NCBI RefSeq assembly: GCF_024158915.1
Contig: NZ_JAMZGF010000003.1
Span: 1-64,000 of the forward strand
From: Chryseobacterium sp. S0630
GTDB taxonomy: Bacteria; Bacteroidota; Bacteroidia; Flavobacteriales; Weeksellaceae
Reading direction: 5' to 3'
DNA: 64,000 nt
The notes beneath the pieces are model-generated. The model worked only from the letters and a program-made list of their open reading frames with translations. It searched no databases and had not been told where the DNA came from. Below are positions 25,977 to 34,312 of the stretch, one piece after another (within the stretch, counting starts at the first letter, position 1; each line of letters begins with the position of its first letter). Made by a program: the position numbers and the translations under genes.

Positions 25977-26441
25977 AAGGTGGATTTTAGTGTAACTTCA
26001 TTGCTACGTTACAAAGTTGGGCGTTTAATAATCTATTGTATTATAGATTGTTTCTTTTATGTTACACATATCACACTTTTACAAAATTGCAGCTTGTTTT
26101 GTGTATCTGCAATCCGGGTTTTTCATAAAAGCACAGCTTTGATTACTCTGATATAGTAATAGAAGTTATAAGTCTAGGAAATGATTACAAACTTAATATA
26201 CTAATATAAAATTTCAAATAAGTGAGTGATTATTCGTACCTTGCTGAATAATTGCATTGAGCTAACAATCTAGACTCTAAGAACTAGCGTATTCACTTCT
26301 TTTCTTTTCATTATTTAATACTTCCGGCATACCTCTCTGTTCCTTCAAATCATTTATAAAATTGTTTTTGAAAAGGAGAATATAAAACTGCTGATTCTCT
26401 CCTAAAGAGAATTCAATGGTAAAAAAATTATTAATGTTTTT
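25977..26441. promoter_or_regulatory. Divergent regulatory gap with TGTAAC/GTTACA inverted repeat
   Basis: A 465-nt gap between the CsbD-like gene and the antiporter gene. TGTAAC (25991-25996) and GTTACA (26008-26013) form an inverted repeat 15 nt upstream of the CsbD-like start. The same half-site occurs at the LexA-like/DinB promoter (38516-38577). The remainder holds no recognised feature. Confidence 0.35.
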
Positions 26442-27539
26442 ATGTATATAAAAAAATATTTAGGGATGTGGACGTTTTTGATTCCTATCCTGGCATGGTT
26501 CTCTTATGTTGGAAATTCTGTTTTTTCTTCAGGGTATTACTCTGTGATTCTTACTTTATTTTTAATAGGAAGTGTTTTGGCTGCGGTGTATCACTCCGAA
26601 GTTATTGCCCATCGTTTGGGTGAACCATTCGGAACTTTACTTCTGGCATTTGCCATTACGGTCATAGAAGTAGGACTTATTATTTCTATCATGATGGGAG
26701 CGAAAGGGTTGGAAACAATTACTCTTGCCAGAGATACTGTTTTTGCAGCAGTGATGATAATCCTTACCGGAATCATTGGAAGCTGTATTGTAATAGGCTC
26801 TTTAAGATATAGAGAACAAAGTTTTACACTACAAGGGGTAAGTACTGCACTGATCACGCTGACCTCTGTTATTATTTTTGTGCTTATTCTGCCTAATTAT
26901 ACGGTAAGCCATATCGGAGGCGAATACACGTCCTTTCAGCTGCTTTTTATCGCCTTGATTTCTTTAGGACTTTATCTTGGATTTACCATGATCCAAACAT
27001 TTAGACATCGAAGCTTTTTCATTTCTCCGCAAAACAAATTATCCAAGATCCTGCCTGTAGAAGGTAATAATAAAATAATTTCCAGAAAACAATTGTATAT
27101 CAATTGTATATTGTTAATTTTATCCCTGGGAATAGTCGTTTTACTGGCAAAACTTCTTTCAAAGGATGTTGAACATATAGTTGTTTCTGTGGGGGCTCCA
27201 AAATCTCTTGTAGGTATCATTATTGCTGGTATTGTTCTGCTTCCGGAAGGTCTGGCTGCATTCAGAGCTGCAAAAAGTGATCAGATCCAAACCTCATTAA
27301 ATCTGGCTTTTGGTTCAGCTTTGGCGAGTATCGGACTAAGTATTCCTGCGATTGCCATTATATCTGTAATAACCGGTATAAGAATGACATTGGGGATAGA
27401 TATCAAATCAACAATACTTTTAGGACTATCGCTTTTTATTATTACTGTTTCACTGGCAACAGGCAGAACTAATATCATGCAGGGAATTGTACTGATTGCT
27501 ATATTTTTAATTTATCTTTTTATTACAATTGTACCATAA
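26442..27539 (+). CDS. chaA: Ca2+/H+ antiporter, ChaA type
   Basis: CaCA-superfamily cation/proton antiporter of the inner membrane (365 aa, about 11 helices) that expels Ca2+ or Na+ in exchange for protons. The two inverted-repeat ion-binding motifs are GEPFGTLLLAFAITVIEVGL (about 62-81) and VGIIIAGIVLLPEGLAAFRAA (about 264-284), each with its essential Glu. It stands alone. Role in salt, alkali or Ca2+ stress is expected from the family. Confidence 0.93.
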   Translation: MYIKKYLGMWTFLIPILAWFSYVGNSVFSSGYYSVILTLFLIGSVLAAVYHSEVIAHRLGEPFGTLLLAFAITVIEVGLIISIMMGAKGLETITLARDTVFAAVMIILTGIIGSCIVIGSLRYREQSFTLQGVSTALITLTSVIIFVLILPNYTVSHIGGEYTSFQLLFIALISLGLYLGFTMIQTFRHRSFFISPQNKLSKILPVEGNNKIISRKQLYINCILLILSLGIVVLLAKLLSKDVEHIVVSVGAPKSLVGIIIAGIVLLPEGLAAFRAAKSDQIQTSLNLAFGSALASIGLSIPAIAIISVITGIRMTLGIDIKSTILLGLSLFIITVSLATGRTNIMQGIVLIAIFLIYLFITIVP

Positions 27540-27557
27540 ACCTATTTAAGTTATACT

Positions 27558-27666
27558 TATAGCTTGATATATATTGAAACGGCTAGCTGTAGTTTATATG
27601 ATATGATGGTTTATATAGAATATATTTCATCAAATGAAGCCACAAAAAACGTTTGAAGGCTCATGA
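27558..27666 (+). repeat. Dispersed degenerate repeat, copy A
   Basis: Two blocks, 27558-27593 and 27624-27666, have recognisable but diverged partners at 32994-33030 and 33367-33410 (shared cores such as CCACAAAAAAC and AAACGGC). In copy A they are 30 nt apart; in copy B about 335 nt apart. They are probably traces of an old duplicated segment. Confidence 0.5.
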
Positions 27667-27821
27667 TTATAAAGGTATTGCCCAAATATTGAAATATCAA
27701 ATAAAAACTAATGAGATAATATAGAAACTGGTTCACAACTTGGGTTAAGCCAATACTTTAAAAGTTTGAAGAAGTACTCTGAACAGAAAAAAGATTTTGC
27801 AAATTAAAATTATTTATCGAT

Positions 27822-28061
27822 ATGACTAGTAAAAAATATTACTTCCACGATAAAAGTCAGAATATTATATCAGAAGATCAATTAATTGGAGGAAATATAG
27901 ATGATATAGAATGTTTTCTGACTGATTATCAGTTACAAAAGCTACATACAATAGAGCGTGTCTATATCTTGAAAAAAACATTTTTAGGAATTTTTAAGAC
28001 AAGATTGTATTTATATCTTAGTGAAGATACAATATATAATTACGCCATTCAGAAAACATAA
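27822..28061 (+). CDS. Small uncharacterised protein of 79 aa
   Basis: A short mixed alpha/beta-looking protein (KKYYFHDKSQNIISEDQLIGG, later TFLGIFKTRLYLYLSED). It has no signal peptide, membrane helix or known motif. It is flanked by long gaps and a decayed repeat upstream. ATG start and good length suggest a real gene, but there is no functional hint. Confidence 0.45.
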   Translation: MTSKKYYFHDKSQNIISEDQLIGGNIDDIECFLTDYQLQKLHTIERVYILKKTFLGIFKTRLYLYLSEDTIYNYAIQKT

Positions 28062-28760
28062 CATTACTATACTTTATTATTCCTCCGATCATAGCATAAT
28101 GTTAGAATTCAAATTTGTTTGGAATATCGCTGCTTTGTCTTATTTCGTTTTGATGGTTTCTGAAAGCTATAGTATTTGTTACTCTTACTAAAACGATAAC
28201 ATCTTTAAAGTAGTGGTCAGCGGCACTATGATGATGAAAATTAGAATTTTCACTTTCGGCCTCACATAGCAATTAAAATTTCCCATACAAAAGTCATTAT
28301 ATCTTGCAAAATCGAAAACTGTGTAAATAAAAAATCCCCGCTATTATGAGTAGATTTCTGTAGAGGTACAATCACACTCATATCCTGGAAACACTATATA
28401 GTAAATTTTACAGTCCGATTTAATATCCTACAGATATTAACCTTTCTAATGCCTAGGAGGAGAGTATATAACAAAACCCTCCTTTTTAGGGGAGAGTTAA
28501 TTGTACTAATGAGAATGTACAACTATTATGAACAGTAAATGTATATGTAAATAAATTACATTAATATGCTGCAAGTCATGTGATTCTTTTTATTATTGTC
28601 GTATATGGAGTAGAATTAATACATTTATTTTTAATTCTCCTTAGGGTAATTTTTTTAAGTATGACTTTTTAATGCGAGGTCTTATTACAGAGTTGCAGAT
28701 CAATGACTGATATCAGAGTTTTGATCATAGGGTTGGTTGCTGGTTGAAAAAGTAAACTAC
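28062..28760. other. Long gap with nothing recognised
   Basis: About 700 nt of AT-rich sequence. An imperfect hairpin (about 28473-28499, AACCCTCCT paired with AGGGGAGAGTT) could be a terminator, but no gene feeds it directly. No coding remnant was identified with confidence. Confidence 0.3.
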
Positions 28761-31028
28761 TTATTTTGGAAAACAGAGCCTTGCCATGAGATAGCTTACT
28801 GTTGATTCTGCTCCCTGATTGAGATTAACATTTTTCTCTTCAAGACCGTCATAACATCCACCCGTTGCAGGGTTGTAAATAATCTGATGTAAATGATTTT
28901 TTCCTAAAAACCAGCTAAAAGCATTTCTCATCATTTGTAAATATTTTTCATCCTTAAAAACCTTGTAGAATGTAGATAAGGCTAGTATAGTGTACGCAAC
29001 ATCAATAGGCTGCTCACCACCAATTGGTTCAGGACTTTTAATCGTTTCTTTGTGCAACCATCCTTTATTGGATATTACTTTGATGCCTCCCTTAATAAAT
29101 ATTTTAGAAAGCAAAAACTTGAATGATTCATTGGCAACCTGCTTATACATTTGGTCTTGGGTCGTAATCCATGCACACAATAAAGCTTCAGGGATTACAC
29201 TGTTTCCATAGGTAAGATAGCTTTCAAACCAATGCCAGTCTCTATGCTTTTCGTGCTGATACATTTTAACCAGTCGATTGGCCAGCTTTTTCAATAATGG
29301 AATATTGTTTTCAACGTTTTGATAATGCAATCCCTTGATGATAAAAGCCATTGCACGGGTAGAGTGTATTTTATCAATAGACGGAAGACTTTTTTCAATA
29401 ATTGATTCCGCTTCATCATAAAGCTGCTGCGGTAAAATAGCTTTTATAGATAGAAGATAGCCCAGTGCCCAAATAGCCCTTCCATTAGAATCTTCTAGAT
29501 TGGTCTCATAATTCTGCTGTGCAAATTCCTTGTCATGATTGATATAATTGAGGAAACTTCCATCCGGTTGTTGACAAAACTTAATAAGCTTCAGATAAGT
29601 TGAGATTAAATCAAGGTCAGATTTATCTTTGCTCAGTTCGTAATGTCTGCAGGCTACAATCATAGCACGGGCATTATCGTCTAAAGTATACCCGGAATTG
29701 ATATCAGGTTTATTGATTTTAGAAAATTGAATCATCCCAAAATCTGTTGTCATATTTTTGATATGGCTGAGATTGATGATGGGGAATGTATAATGTAATG
29801 TCATTTTATCTTTGCTGTATTGTTGAAATAATAAGGCATGTGAAATAGAAGAATTCTCCCACGCTGTGGGAGCCATTTTTTCTAAACTATTTGATCGTAA
29901 TTTTTCCTGTGCGGTTTCATTTTTCAGTAATGTATTCACGGCATCAGCAAGCTGTTTCGGAGCTTCAAAATCAATAATAATTCCCAGGTCTTCATTTAAT
30001 ACTTCCAGAGCATGGGGAATAGGAGTAGAAACAATAGGGCAGCCACAGCTGATGGCATAGGAAAAGGTACCGCTTACTGCCTGATTTCTGTCTTTTGAAG
30101 TGAAAAGATAGATGTTGGTGAGCTGAAGATAATCCAACAAATCATCTAAAGGCAGATACTGGTTGATAAAATAAGTATGTTTTTCCAGATGGAGCCTCTT
30201 AATAGTATCCTGCAAAAAATCACGATATTTCTCACCTTCATATTTAATGATGCCGGGATGCGTTTTTCCAATAATCAGAAACATTACATCCGGGTTTTGG
30301 GAAATGATTTCAGGCAGAGCTTCTAAGGTGGTTTCAATATTTTTTCCCGAACCCAGTAACCCAAATGTTGAAAGAATTTTTTTATCTTTAAATCCATATT
30401 TCGCTTTCAGTGAAATCTTATCGATAAATGGTAGTAAATGCGTACCGTGCGGAATTACTTTAATTTTATCAGATGGTATATCATAATCATTGGTGAGGAT
30501 ATCTGCAGAAATACTGGTCATTACAATAATAGATTTTACGAAACTGCTAATTTCTTTTACCTTTTCTTTTAATTCCCAATCCGGTTTCGGCAGAATGGTG
30601 TGAAAAGTAATAATGATATCTTTCTCTACATTTTGAAGAAAAAGCAGCAATCCGTTTTTCGCTTCAGTGAAAAATCCAAACTCATGCTGGAGAATAATCA
30701 ATTGAATATTGTCATTTTTGTTGATTTTATCAGCCAGCTCCAAATAAGAAATAGCATCGGATGTATTGAGTCTATATTGAGGATTTTCTTCGTATTGATA
30801 GCTTTCATCCTCAGTTTCCATTGGACAGGTAACTATGCTAAATGATTCTTTGAACTTTAGCTGAAGAGATTTTATCAAATCCTGACAATAGGTTGCAATA
30901 CCGCACACCTTAGGAGGAAAAGTACTTATAAAGAGAATTTCAGGCTTATAATTAATTGTGTTTTTTTTACTTTGTGCAGACCATCTTTTTGTCTTTTCCT
31001 CCACATCTGATTTTGTATTTTTATTCAT
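28761..31028 (-). CDS. Two-domain glycosyltransferase: GT4-type plus helical barrel domain
   Basis: Large cytosolic sugar transferase (755 aa from ATG 31028; a TTG at 31055 would add 9). The first 390 residues are a GT-B fold of the GT4 family: TFPPKVCGIATYCQDL near the start (donor-side Gly loop), LQHEFGFF, HGTHLLPF, and the nucleotide-sugar end with SGTFSYAISCGCPIVSTPIPHA. The remaining 360 residues are helical repeats like an (alpha/alpha)6 barrel (SGYTLDDNARAMIVACRHYE, HWFESYLTYGNSVIPEAL, GGEQPIDVAYTILAL), with conserved acidic residues that could bind sugar. The GH130 gene lies 45 nt upstream in the same operon, so the pair probably makes or recycles a mannose-type glycan. Confidence 0.85.
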   Translation of the reverse strand: MNKNTKSDVEEKTKRWSAQSKKNTINYKPEILFISTFPPKVCGIATYCQDLIKSLQLKFKESFSIVTCPMETEDESYQYEENPQYRLNTSDAISYLELADKINKNDNIQLIILQHEFGFFTEAKNGLLLFLQNVEKDIIITFHTILPKPDWELKEKVKEISSFVKSIIVMTSISADILTNDYDIPSDKIKVIPHGTHLLPFIDKISLKAKYGFKDKKILSTFGLLGSGKNIETTLEALPEIISQNPDVMFLIIGKTHPGIIKYEGEKYRDFLQDTIKRLHLEKHTYFINQYLPLDDLLDYLQLTNIYLFTSKDRNQAVSGTFSYAISCGCPIVSTPIPHALEVLNEDLGIIIDFEAPKQLADAVNTLLKNETAQEKLRSNSLEKMAPTAWENSSISHALLFQQYSKDKMTLHYTFPIINLSHIKNMTTDFGMIQFSKINKPDINSGYTLDDNARAMIVACRHYELSKDKSDLDLISTYLKLIKFCQQPDGSFLNYINHDKEFAQQNYETNLEDSNGRAIWALGYLLSIKAILPQQLYDEAESIIEKSLPSIDKIHSTRAMAFIIKGLHYQNVENNIPLLKKLANRLVKMYQHEKHRDWHWFESYLTYGNSVIPEALLCAWITTQDQMYKQVANESFKFLLSKIFIKGGIKVISNKGWLHKETIKSPEPIGGEQPIDVAYTILALSTFYKVFKDEKYLQMMRNAFSWFLGKNHLHQIIYNPATGGCYDGLEEKNVNLNQGAESTVSYLMARLCFPK

Positions 31029-31073
31029 GTTGATATTTATTTTAAAGTATGACAATCTGTATTGAATAGTCAG

Positions 31074-32102
31074 TTATGAAGTGTACCATAGTAATTCCTT
31101 CAGTAATTCCGGGATACTTAAAGAAGCAACGGCTATTCTTTTATCTGCAGCTCCGTAATAAATATGGAGTGTATCTCCTTCTACGATGGCCCCGGTAGGG
31201 AAGCAGACATTGTTGACTTCTCCCTTCTGTTCCCACTGTTCTTCAGGCTTGAAAAGAGGATAAGGAAGTCTTGAAATTTCTTTTTCAGGATTATCAAGAT
31301 CTAGTAAAGCAGCACATGCGCTGTAAACATAGCCTTCAATGGTATCATGTACACCATGATAGATTAAAAGCCATCCATGTTCAGTTTCTATTGGGGGACA
31401 TCCACCGCCAATATAGCTTACTTCATGCTCATATCGGGGAGACAATACAATATGTTCTTTAAAGTGAAGGAAATAATCTTTCCAAAAATCAGGATTCAGA
31501 TCTTCAATAGTTTCTATACCTACAATTTGGATATCGGGTCTTATCCGATGAAGGAAATAAAGCTTACCGTTAATTCTTCTTGGAAAAAATATCACATTTT
31601 TATCCCACAGGAAGACATCTTTATCCTTTGTATGAGTAGGCGGGAGTTTGTTGAAACGTCTGTACTTTTCTGCTATTTCACCTTGGTATTCTGATAAAAA
31701 TCTAAACTTGTTGTATGGAATTTTGGGAACAATAATGCCTTGTTTTTGCCACGATGTAAGGTCCTTCGATACTGCAAGTGTGCCCAATGCATTAATCCCG
31801 TCATAACTCGTATAGGTAAGGTAAAACAAATGATCGATTTTTACTATTCTTGGATCTTCAACACCATGTTTTTCGTATTCAAACTCGGGGATTATAACCG
31901 GATTGTTTAGCCTGGTTTCTATAGTCGTATAATCTGATAGTATACAGTATCCGATACTGGAGAAATTCTTCTTGGCAAGAGCCCTGTAAAATAAATGTAT
32001 TTTTCCGTTATGTTTAATAACTGCGGGGTTTAAGACACCTTCACTCTCAAAGTCTAATGTCGTTTTTCTGAGTATAATTCCGTATTTTTTCAGGGATACC
32101 AT
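31074..32102 (-). CDS. Glycoside hydrolase/phosphorylase family GH130 protein
   Basis: Five-bladed beta-propeller of family GH130 (342 aa), which acts on beta-mannosides either by phosphorolysis or hydrolysis. Visible marks are NPAVIKHNGKIHLFYRA (about 26-42), HGVEDPRIVKI with the expected catalytic Asp region (about 81-91), GGGCPPIETEHGWLLIYHGV (about 230-249) and IYYGAADKRIAVA near the end. No signal peptide, so cytosolic. It is between a 43-aa gene upstream (0-nt gap) and the GT4-like gene downstream. Whether it is a phosphorylase or a hydrolase cannot be told by eye. Confidence 0.87.
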   Translation of the reverse strand: MVSLKKYGIILRKTTLDFESEGVLNPAVIKHNGKIHLFYRALAKKNFSSIGYCILSDYTTIETRLNNPVIIPEFEYEKHGVEDPRIVKIDHLFYLTYTSYDGINALGTLAVSKDLTSWQKQGIIVPKIPYNKFRFLSEYQGEIAEKYRRFNKLPPTHTKDKDVFLWDKNVIFFPRRINGKLYFLHRIRPDIQIVGIETIEDLNPDFWKDYFLHFKEHIVLSPRYEHEVSYIGGGCPPIETEHGWLLIYHGVHDTIEGYVYSACAALLDLDNPEKEISRLPYPLFKPEEQWEQKGEVNNVCFPTGAIVEGDTLHIYYGAADKRIAVASLSIPELLKELLWYTS

Positions 32103-32234
32103 TTAGTTGCTGGTATTTTGGGCTTCGTTTTCCCCGTGTCTTCGTTTATTCATTTTTTCTTCCCGTTTCTCTTTTGCGGATTTTGCGGGTGGAGTTTTAT
32201 CTGATTTCTTTTTTCCGTCTTTTTCTTTTGACAT
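32103..32234 (-). CDS. 43-aa highly basic peptide at the head of the GT4-GH130 operon
   Basis: Frame from ATG 32234 to a stop that abuts the GH130 start codon with no spacing. It reads as a lysine/glutamate-rich chain (SKEKDGKKKSDKT, AKSAKEKREEKMNKRRHGEN) with no hydrophobic core, so it is likely disordered. The exact join to the next start suggests translational coupling and a true gene. Function unknown; it might bind nucleic acid or act as a leader peptide. Confidence 0.5.
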   Translation of the reverse strand: MSKEKDGKKKSDKTPPAKSAKEKREEKMNKRRHGENEAQNTSN

Positions 32235-32342
32235 TGTGAAATATTTTTTGTTAACTGTAAATTTCAATCATTAAAAAAGGAAAGCTTTGCAATTGTCTTT
32301 CAATTTGTTGTATAAATCATACATATTTACGATTTAATAGAC

Positions 32343-32350
32343 TAACTTTG
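32343..32350 (+). promoter_or_regulatory. -7 promoter element of the AraC-type gene
   Basis: TAACTTTG is an exact TAnnTTTG match, placing the transcription start about 43 nt before the ATG at 32400. No clear -33 TTG at standard spacing. Confidence 0.4.
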
Positions 32351-32399
32351 GGTAAATAACTGTTAATGAAATAATTGATAAATGTAAACAGTAAGGGCG

Positions 32400-32960
32400 A
32401 TGAAGTTGTATATAAAGTACATGGTAAGTTTGCGCTGCAAAATGGTTGTCCATCAGGAACTGGAAAGGCTGGGCATTAAAAATGCTATTGTAGATTTGGG
32501 AACTGTAGAATTATTGGATGATATCAGTGTTGAAGTAAGACAAATTCTGAAAGAAAACTTACTTAAAACAGGCCTTGAAATATTAGATGATAAAAAAAGT
32601 ATCCTGATAGAAAAAATAAAAAATGTAGTCATAGAAATGATTCATTATTCAGATGAACTCCCAAAAGAAAATTTCTCAGATTATGTAAGTGAAAAATTAG
32701 GATATGATTATACCTATCTGGCTAATACCTTTTCAGAAGTGAAAGGAATGACACTCCAGCATTTTATCATTATTAATAAAGTAGAAAAGATAAAAGAATT
32801 ACTCTTGTATGATGAACTTAATCTTACAGAAATATCTTATAAACTCAATTATAGCAGTGTTGCCCATCTCTCTAATCAGTTTAAAAAAATCACAGGACTT
32901 TCCCCCTCATTTTATAAGCAGTTAAAACAAAGACGTCTTGGAAATTTGGAAGACTTATAA
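32400..32960 (+). CDS. AraC-family transcriptional regulator
   Basis: A 186-aa regulator with an AraC DNA-binding domain in its last 95 residues. The two HTH units include LGYDYTYLANTFSEVKGMT (first) and LNLTEISYKLNYSSVAHLSN...FKKITGLSPSFYK (second, family signature). The N-terminal half begins YIKYMVSLRCKMVV and is not a cupin arm. It resembles short AraC proteins common in Chryseobacterium. It is divergent from the GT4-GH130 operon, which it may regulate. Confidence 0.85.
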   Translation: MKLYIKYMVSLRCKMVVHQELERLGIKNAIVDLGTVELLDDISVEVRQILKENLLKTGLEILDDKKSILIEKIKNVVIEMIHYSDELPKENFSDYVSEKLGYDYTYLANTFSEVKGMTLQHFIIINKVEKIKELLLYDELNLTEISYKLNYSSVAHLSNQFKKITGLSPSFYKQLKQRRLGNLEDL

Positions 32961-32993
32961 ATGTGTGATATATGTAAGATTATTCCGGAGATA

Positions 32994-33410
32994 TATAGCT
33001 TAGTATATACTTAAACGGCCATCTTTGTAGTATAATAATCAGGAATTCACCAAATCCATAAAGTTTATATCACCATACATAGTGCAATTTTAGATAGGAA
33101 AATAGAGTGAGCAGTTGAAAGAATGTATCATGCAAAATGCTGTTCTCCAGCATTTGAAAACATCGTTGTAGTAAATTAAGACTGGAAAAGCAATATACAC
33201 TATGATAAAATTAATAGACTTAAGGATTCTCAACTTTGATAATGAGCATATTAAAATCCCAATAAAATAGTAGATCTGTTTTCAGAAGGTTTTAATTAAT
33301 TAAGGATAGGAACCTCTGGTTTCTGTCCTTTTCATCCCGATTATAGGAATTGATAGATATATAAAAATTTCATCAACTGAGTCCACAAAAAACTGTTTGA
33401 ACATTCATGA
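32994..33410 (+). repeat. Dispersed degenerate repeat, copy B
   Basis: Blocks 32994-33030 and 33367-33410 match, with divergence, 27558-27593 and 27624-27666. The 335 nt between them have no counterpart in copy A and contain a terminator-like hairpin. The whole 510-nt gap 32961-33470 holds no intact gene. Confidence 0.5.
33301..33331 (+). terminator. Terminator-like hairpin
   Basis: AAGGATAGGAACC pairs with GGTTTCTGTCCTT through two G.U pairs around a TCT loop, followed by TTTTC. It may end transcripts from the AraC gene side. Confidence 0.55.
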
Positions 33411-33470
33411 GTAAACAACATGTTTAAATACAAAACAGGCTTTCTTATTATCACTTTAATATCAAAATTC

Positions 33471-33740
33471 ATGAAAACAATACGTCTTTTTCAATTTAAG
33501 AATTCAATTACCCGAAATCTTCCTTTTTTTAAGGAAGAATGTAGATTAGATAATTTAAACGATTTAATGGCTTATGACTTGATGAACACCGAAAAAGTGA
33601 CTGAGTTCATTATGGAAGTTCATGATGATTTTATTTTTGAAGATATGGCCAGAGAAGATCTTTTGTCAATGTGCAACAATGCCAAGGAAATGATTGAGCA
33701 TTATTTTGTAACAACCATGAATGACTATGACGTTATCTGA
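33471..33740 (+). CDS. Small uncharacterised protein, paralogue of the gene at 23930
   Basis: An 89-aa acidic protein, MKTIRLFQFKNSITRNLPFF at the start and EDLLSMCNNAKEMIEHYF near the end. It mirrors the 87-aa protein of 23930-24193 over its full length. I start it at ATG 33471 rather than at an in-frame upstream ATG because the paralogue begins at the same residue. No motif known. It precedes the truncated cinA-like gene by 56 nt. Confidence 0.65.
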   Translation: MKTIRLFQFKNSITRNLPFFKEECRLDNLNDLMAYDLMNTEKVTEFIMEVHDDFIFEDMAREDLLSMCNNAKEMIEHYFVTTMNDYDVI

Positions 33741-33796
33741 ACATTGATTTCTGCTGGGTAAAAAGTTTTTTAGATTAACATTAAATAGTAGATCCC

Positions 33797-34174
33797 ATGA
33801 AATTTCAGCAAAGTTTACTTGATAATATCAATACTTCACTCATTACAATGAATGAAACAGTTTCTATAGCAGAAAGTGTAACCTCGGGATTAATACAGCT
33901 GGCTTTTTCCCAGATGCCTAATGCAAAGCTTTTTTACAAAGGAGGAATAATAACTTTTACATTACCTGAAAAAGTTAGTCTTTTAGATATCAATAGAATT
34001 CAAGCTGAGGAAAATGGTTTTGAAACTCAAAAAATGGCTGGTACAATGGCTGTAAAGGTCGCTGAATCATTTGGAACAGATTGGGGAATTGCTTCTACTG
34101 GATATGCTGCATCTGGAAGAAATTCGGGATTTAAAGTGTATTCATTCTGTTCATTCAGTTACAAAGGATGGTAG
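33797..34174 (+). pseudogene. Truncated CinA C-terminal domain (PncC-like) gene
   Basis: A 125-codon frame of the CinA_C/PncC family, which deamidates NMN to nicotinate mononucleotide. The family core is present: SIAESVTSG (about 23-31), LFYKGGIITF, then KMAGTMAVKVAESFGTDWGIASTGYA. The domain normally runs to about 160 aa; here it stops after FSYKGW, short of the last strand and helix, where unrelated SDR-tail sequence begins. The ATG and frame are good, so a shortened protein might be made, but loss of the end makes activity doubtful. Another, smaller remnant lies at 8712-8806. Confidence 0.7.
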
Positions 34175-34299
34175 ACTTCCTTTATATATTTCTAAAAACA
34201 TTAAAGTAGCTACATTAATTGGAATTGTGGCTGGCTTTCCCATAATTGCGTTAAAAAACGGCATAGCAGATAAGAGCAATAAGAGTATTGACTTATAAT
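34166..34299 (+). pseudogene. 3'-end remnant of an SDR gene fused behind cinA'
   Basis: In a frame different from cinA', this stretch encodes RLPLYISKNIKVATLIGIVAG...IALKNGIADKSN. It matches the C-terminal membrane anchor of the SDR at 22548-23546 (PLNTSKSVKVAALIGVVAGF...IALKNGSVNKSN). The upstream 290 codons are missing. It marks the breakpoint of a deletion or recombination. Confidence 0.75.
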
Positions 34300-34312
34300 T
34301 ATATATATTCTC

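Noticed and set aside
28399-28414. GTAAATTTTACAGT shared with the palindrome at 7788-7804
   Set aside because: A 14-nt AT-rich match with no gene start near the second copy; chance is likely in this base composition.
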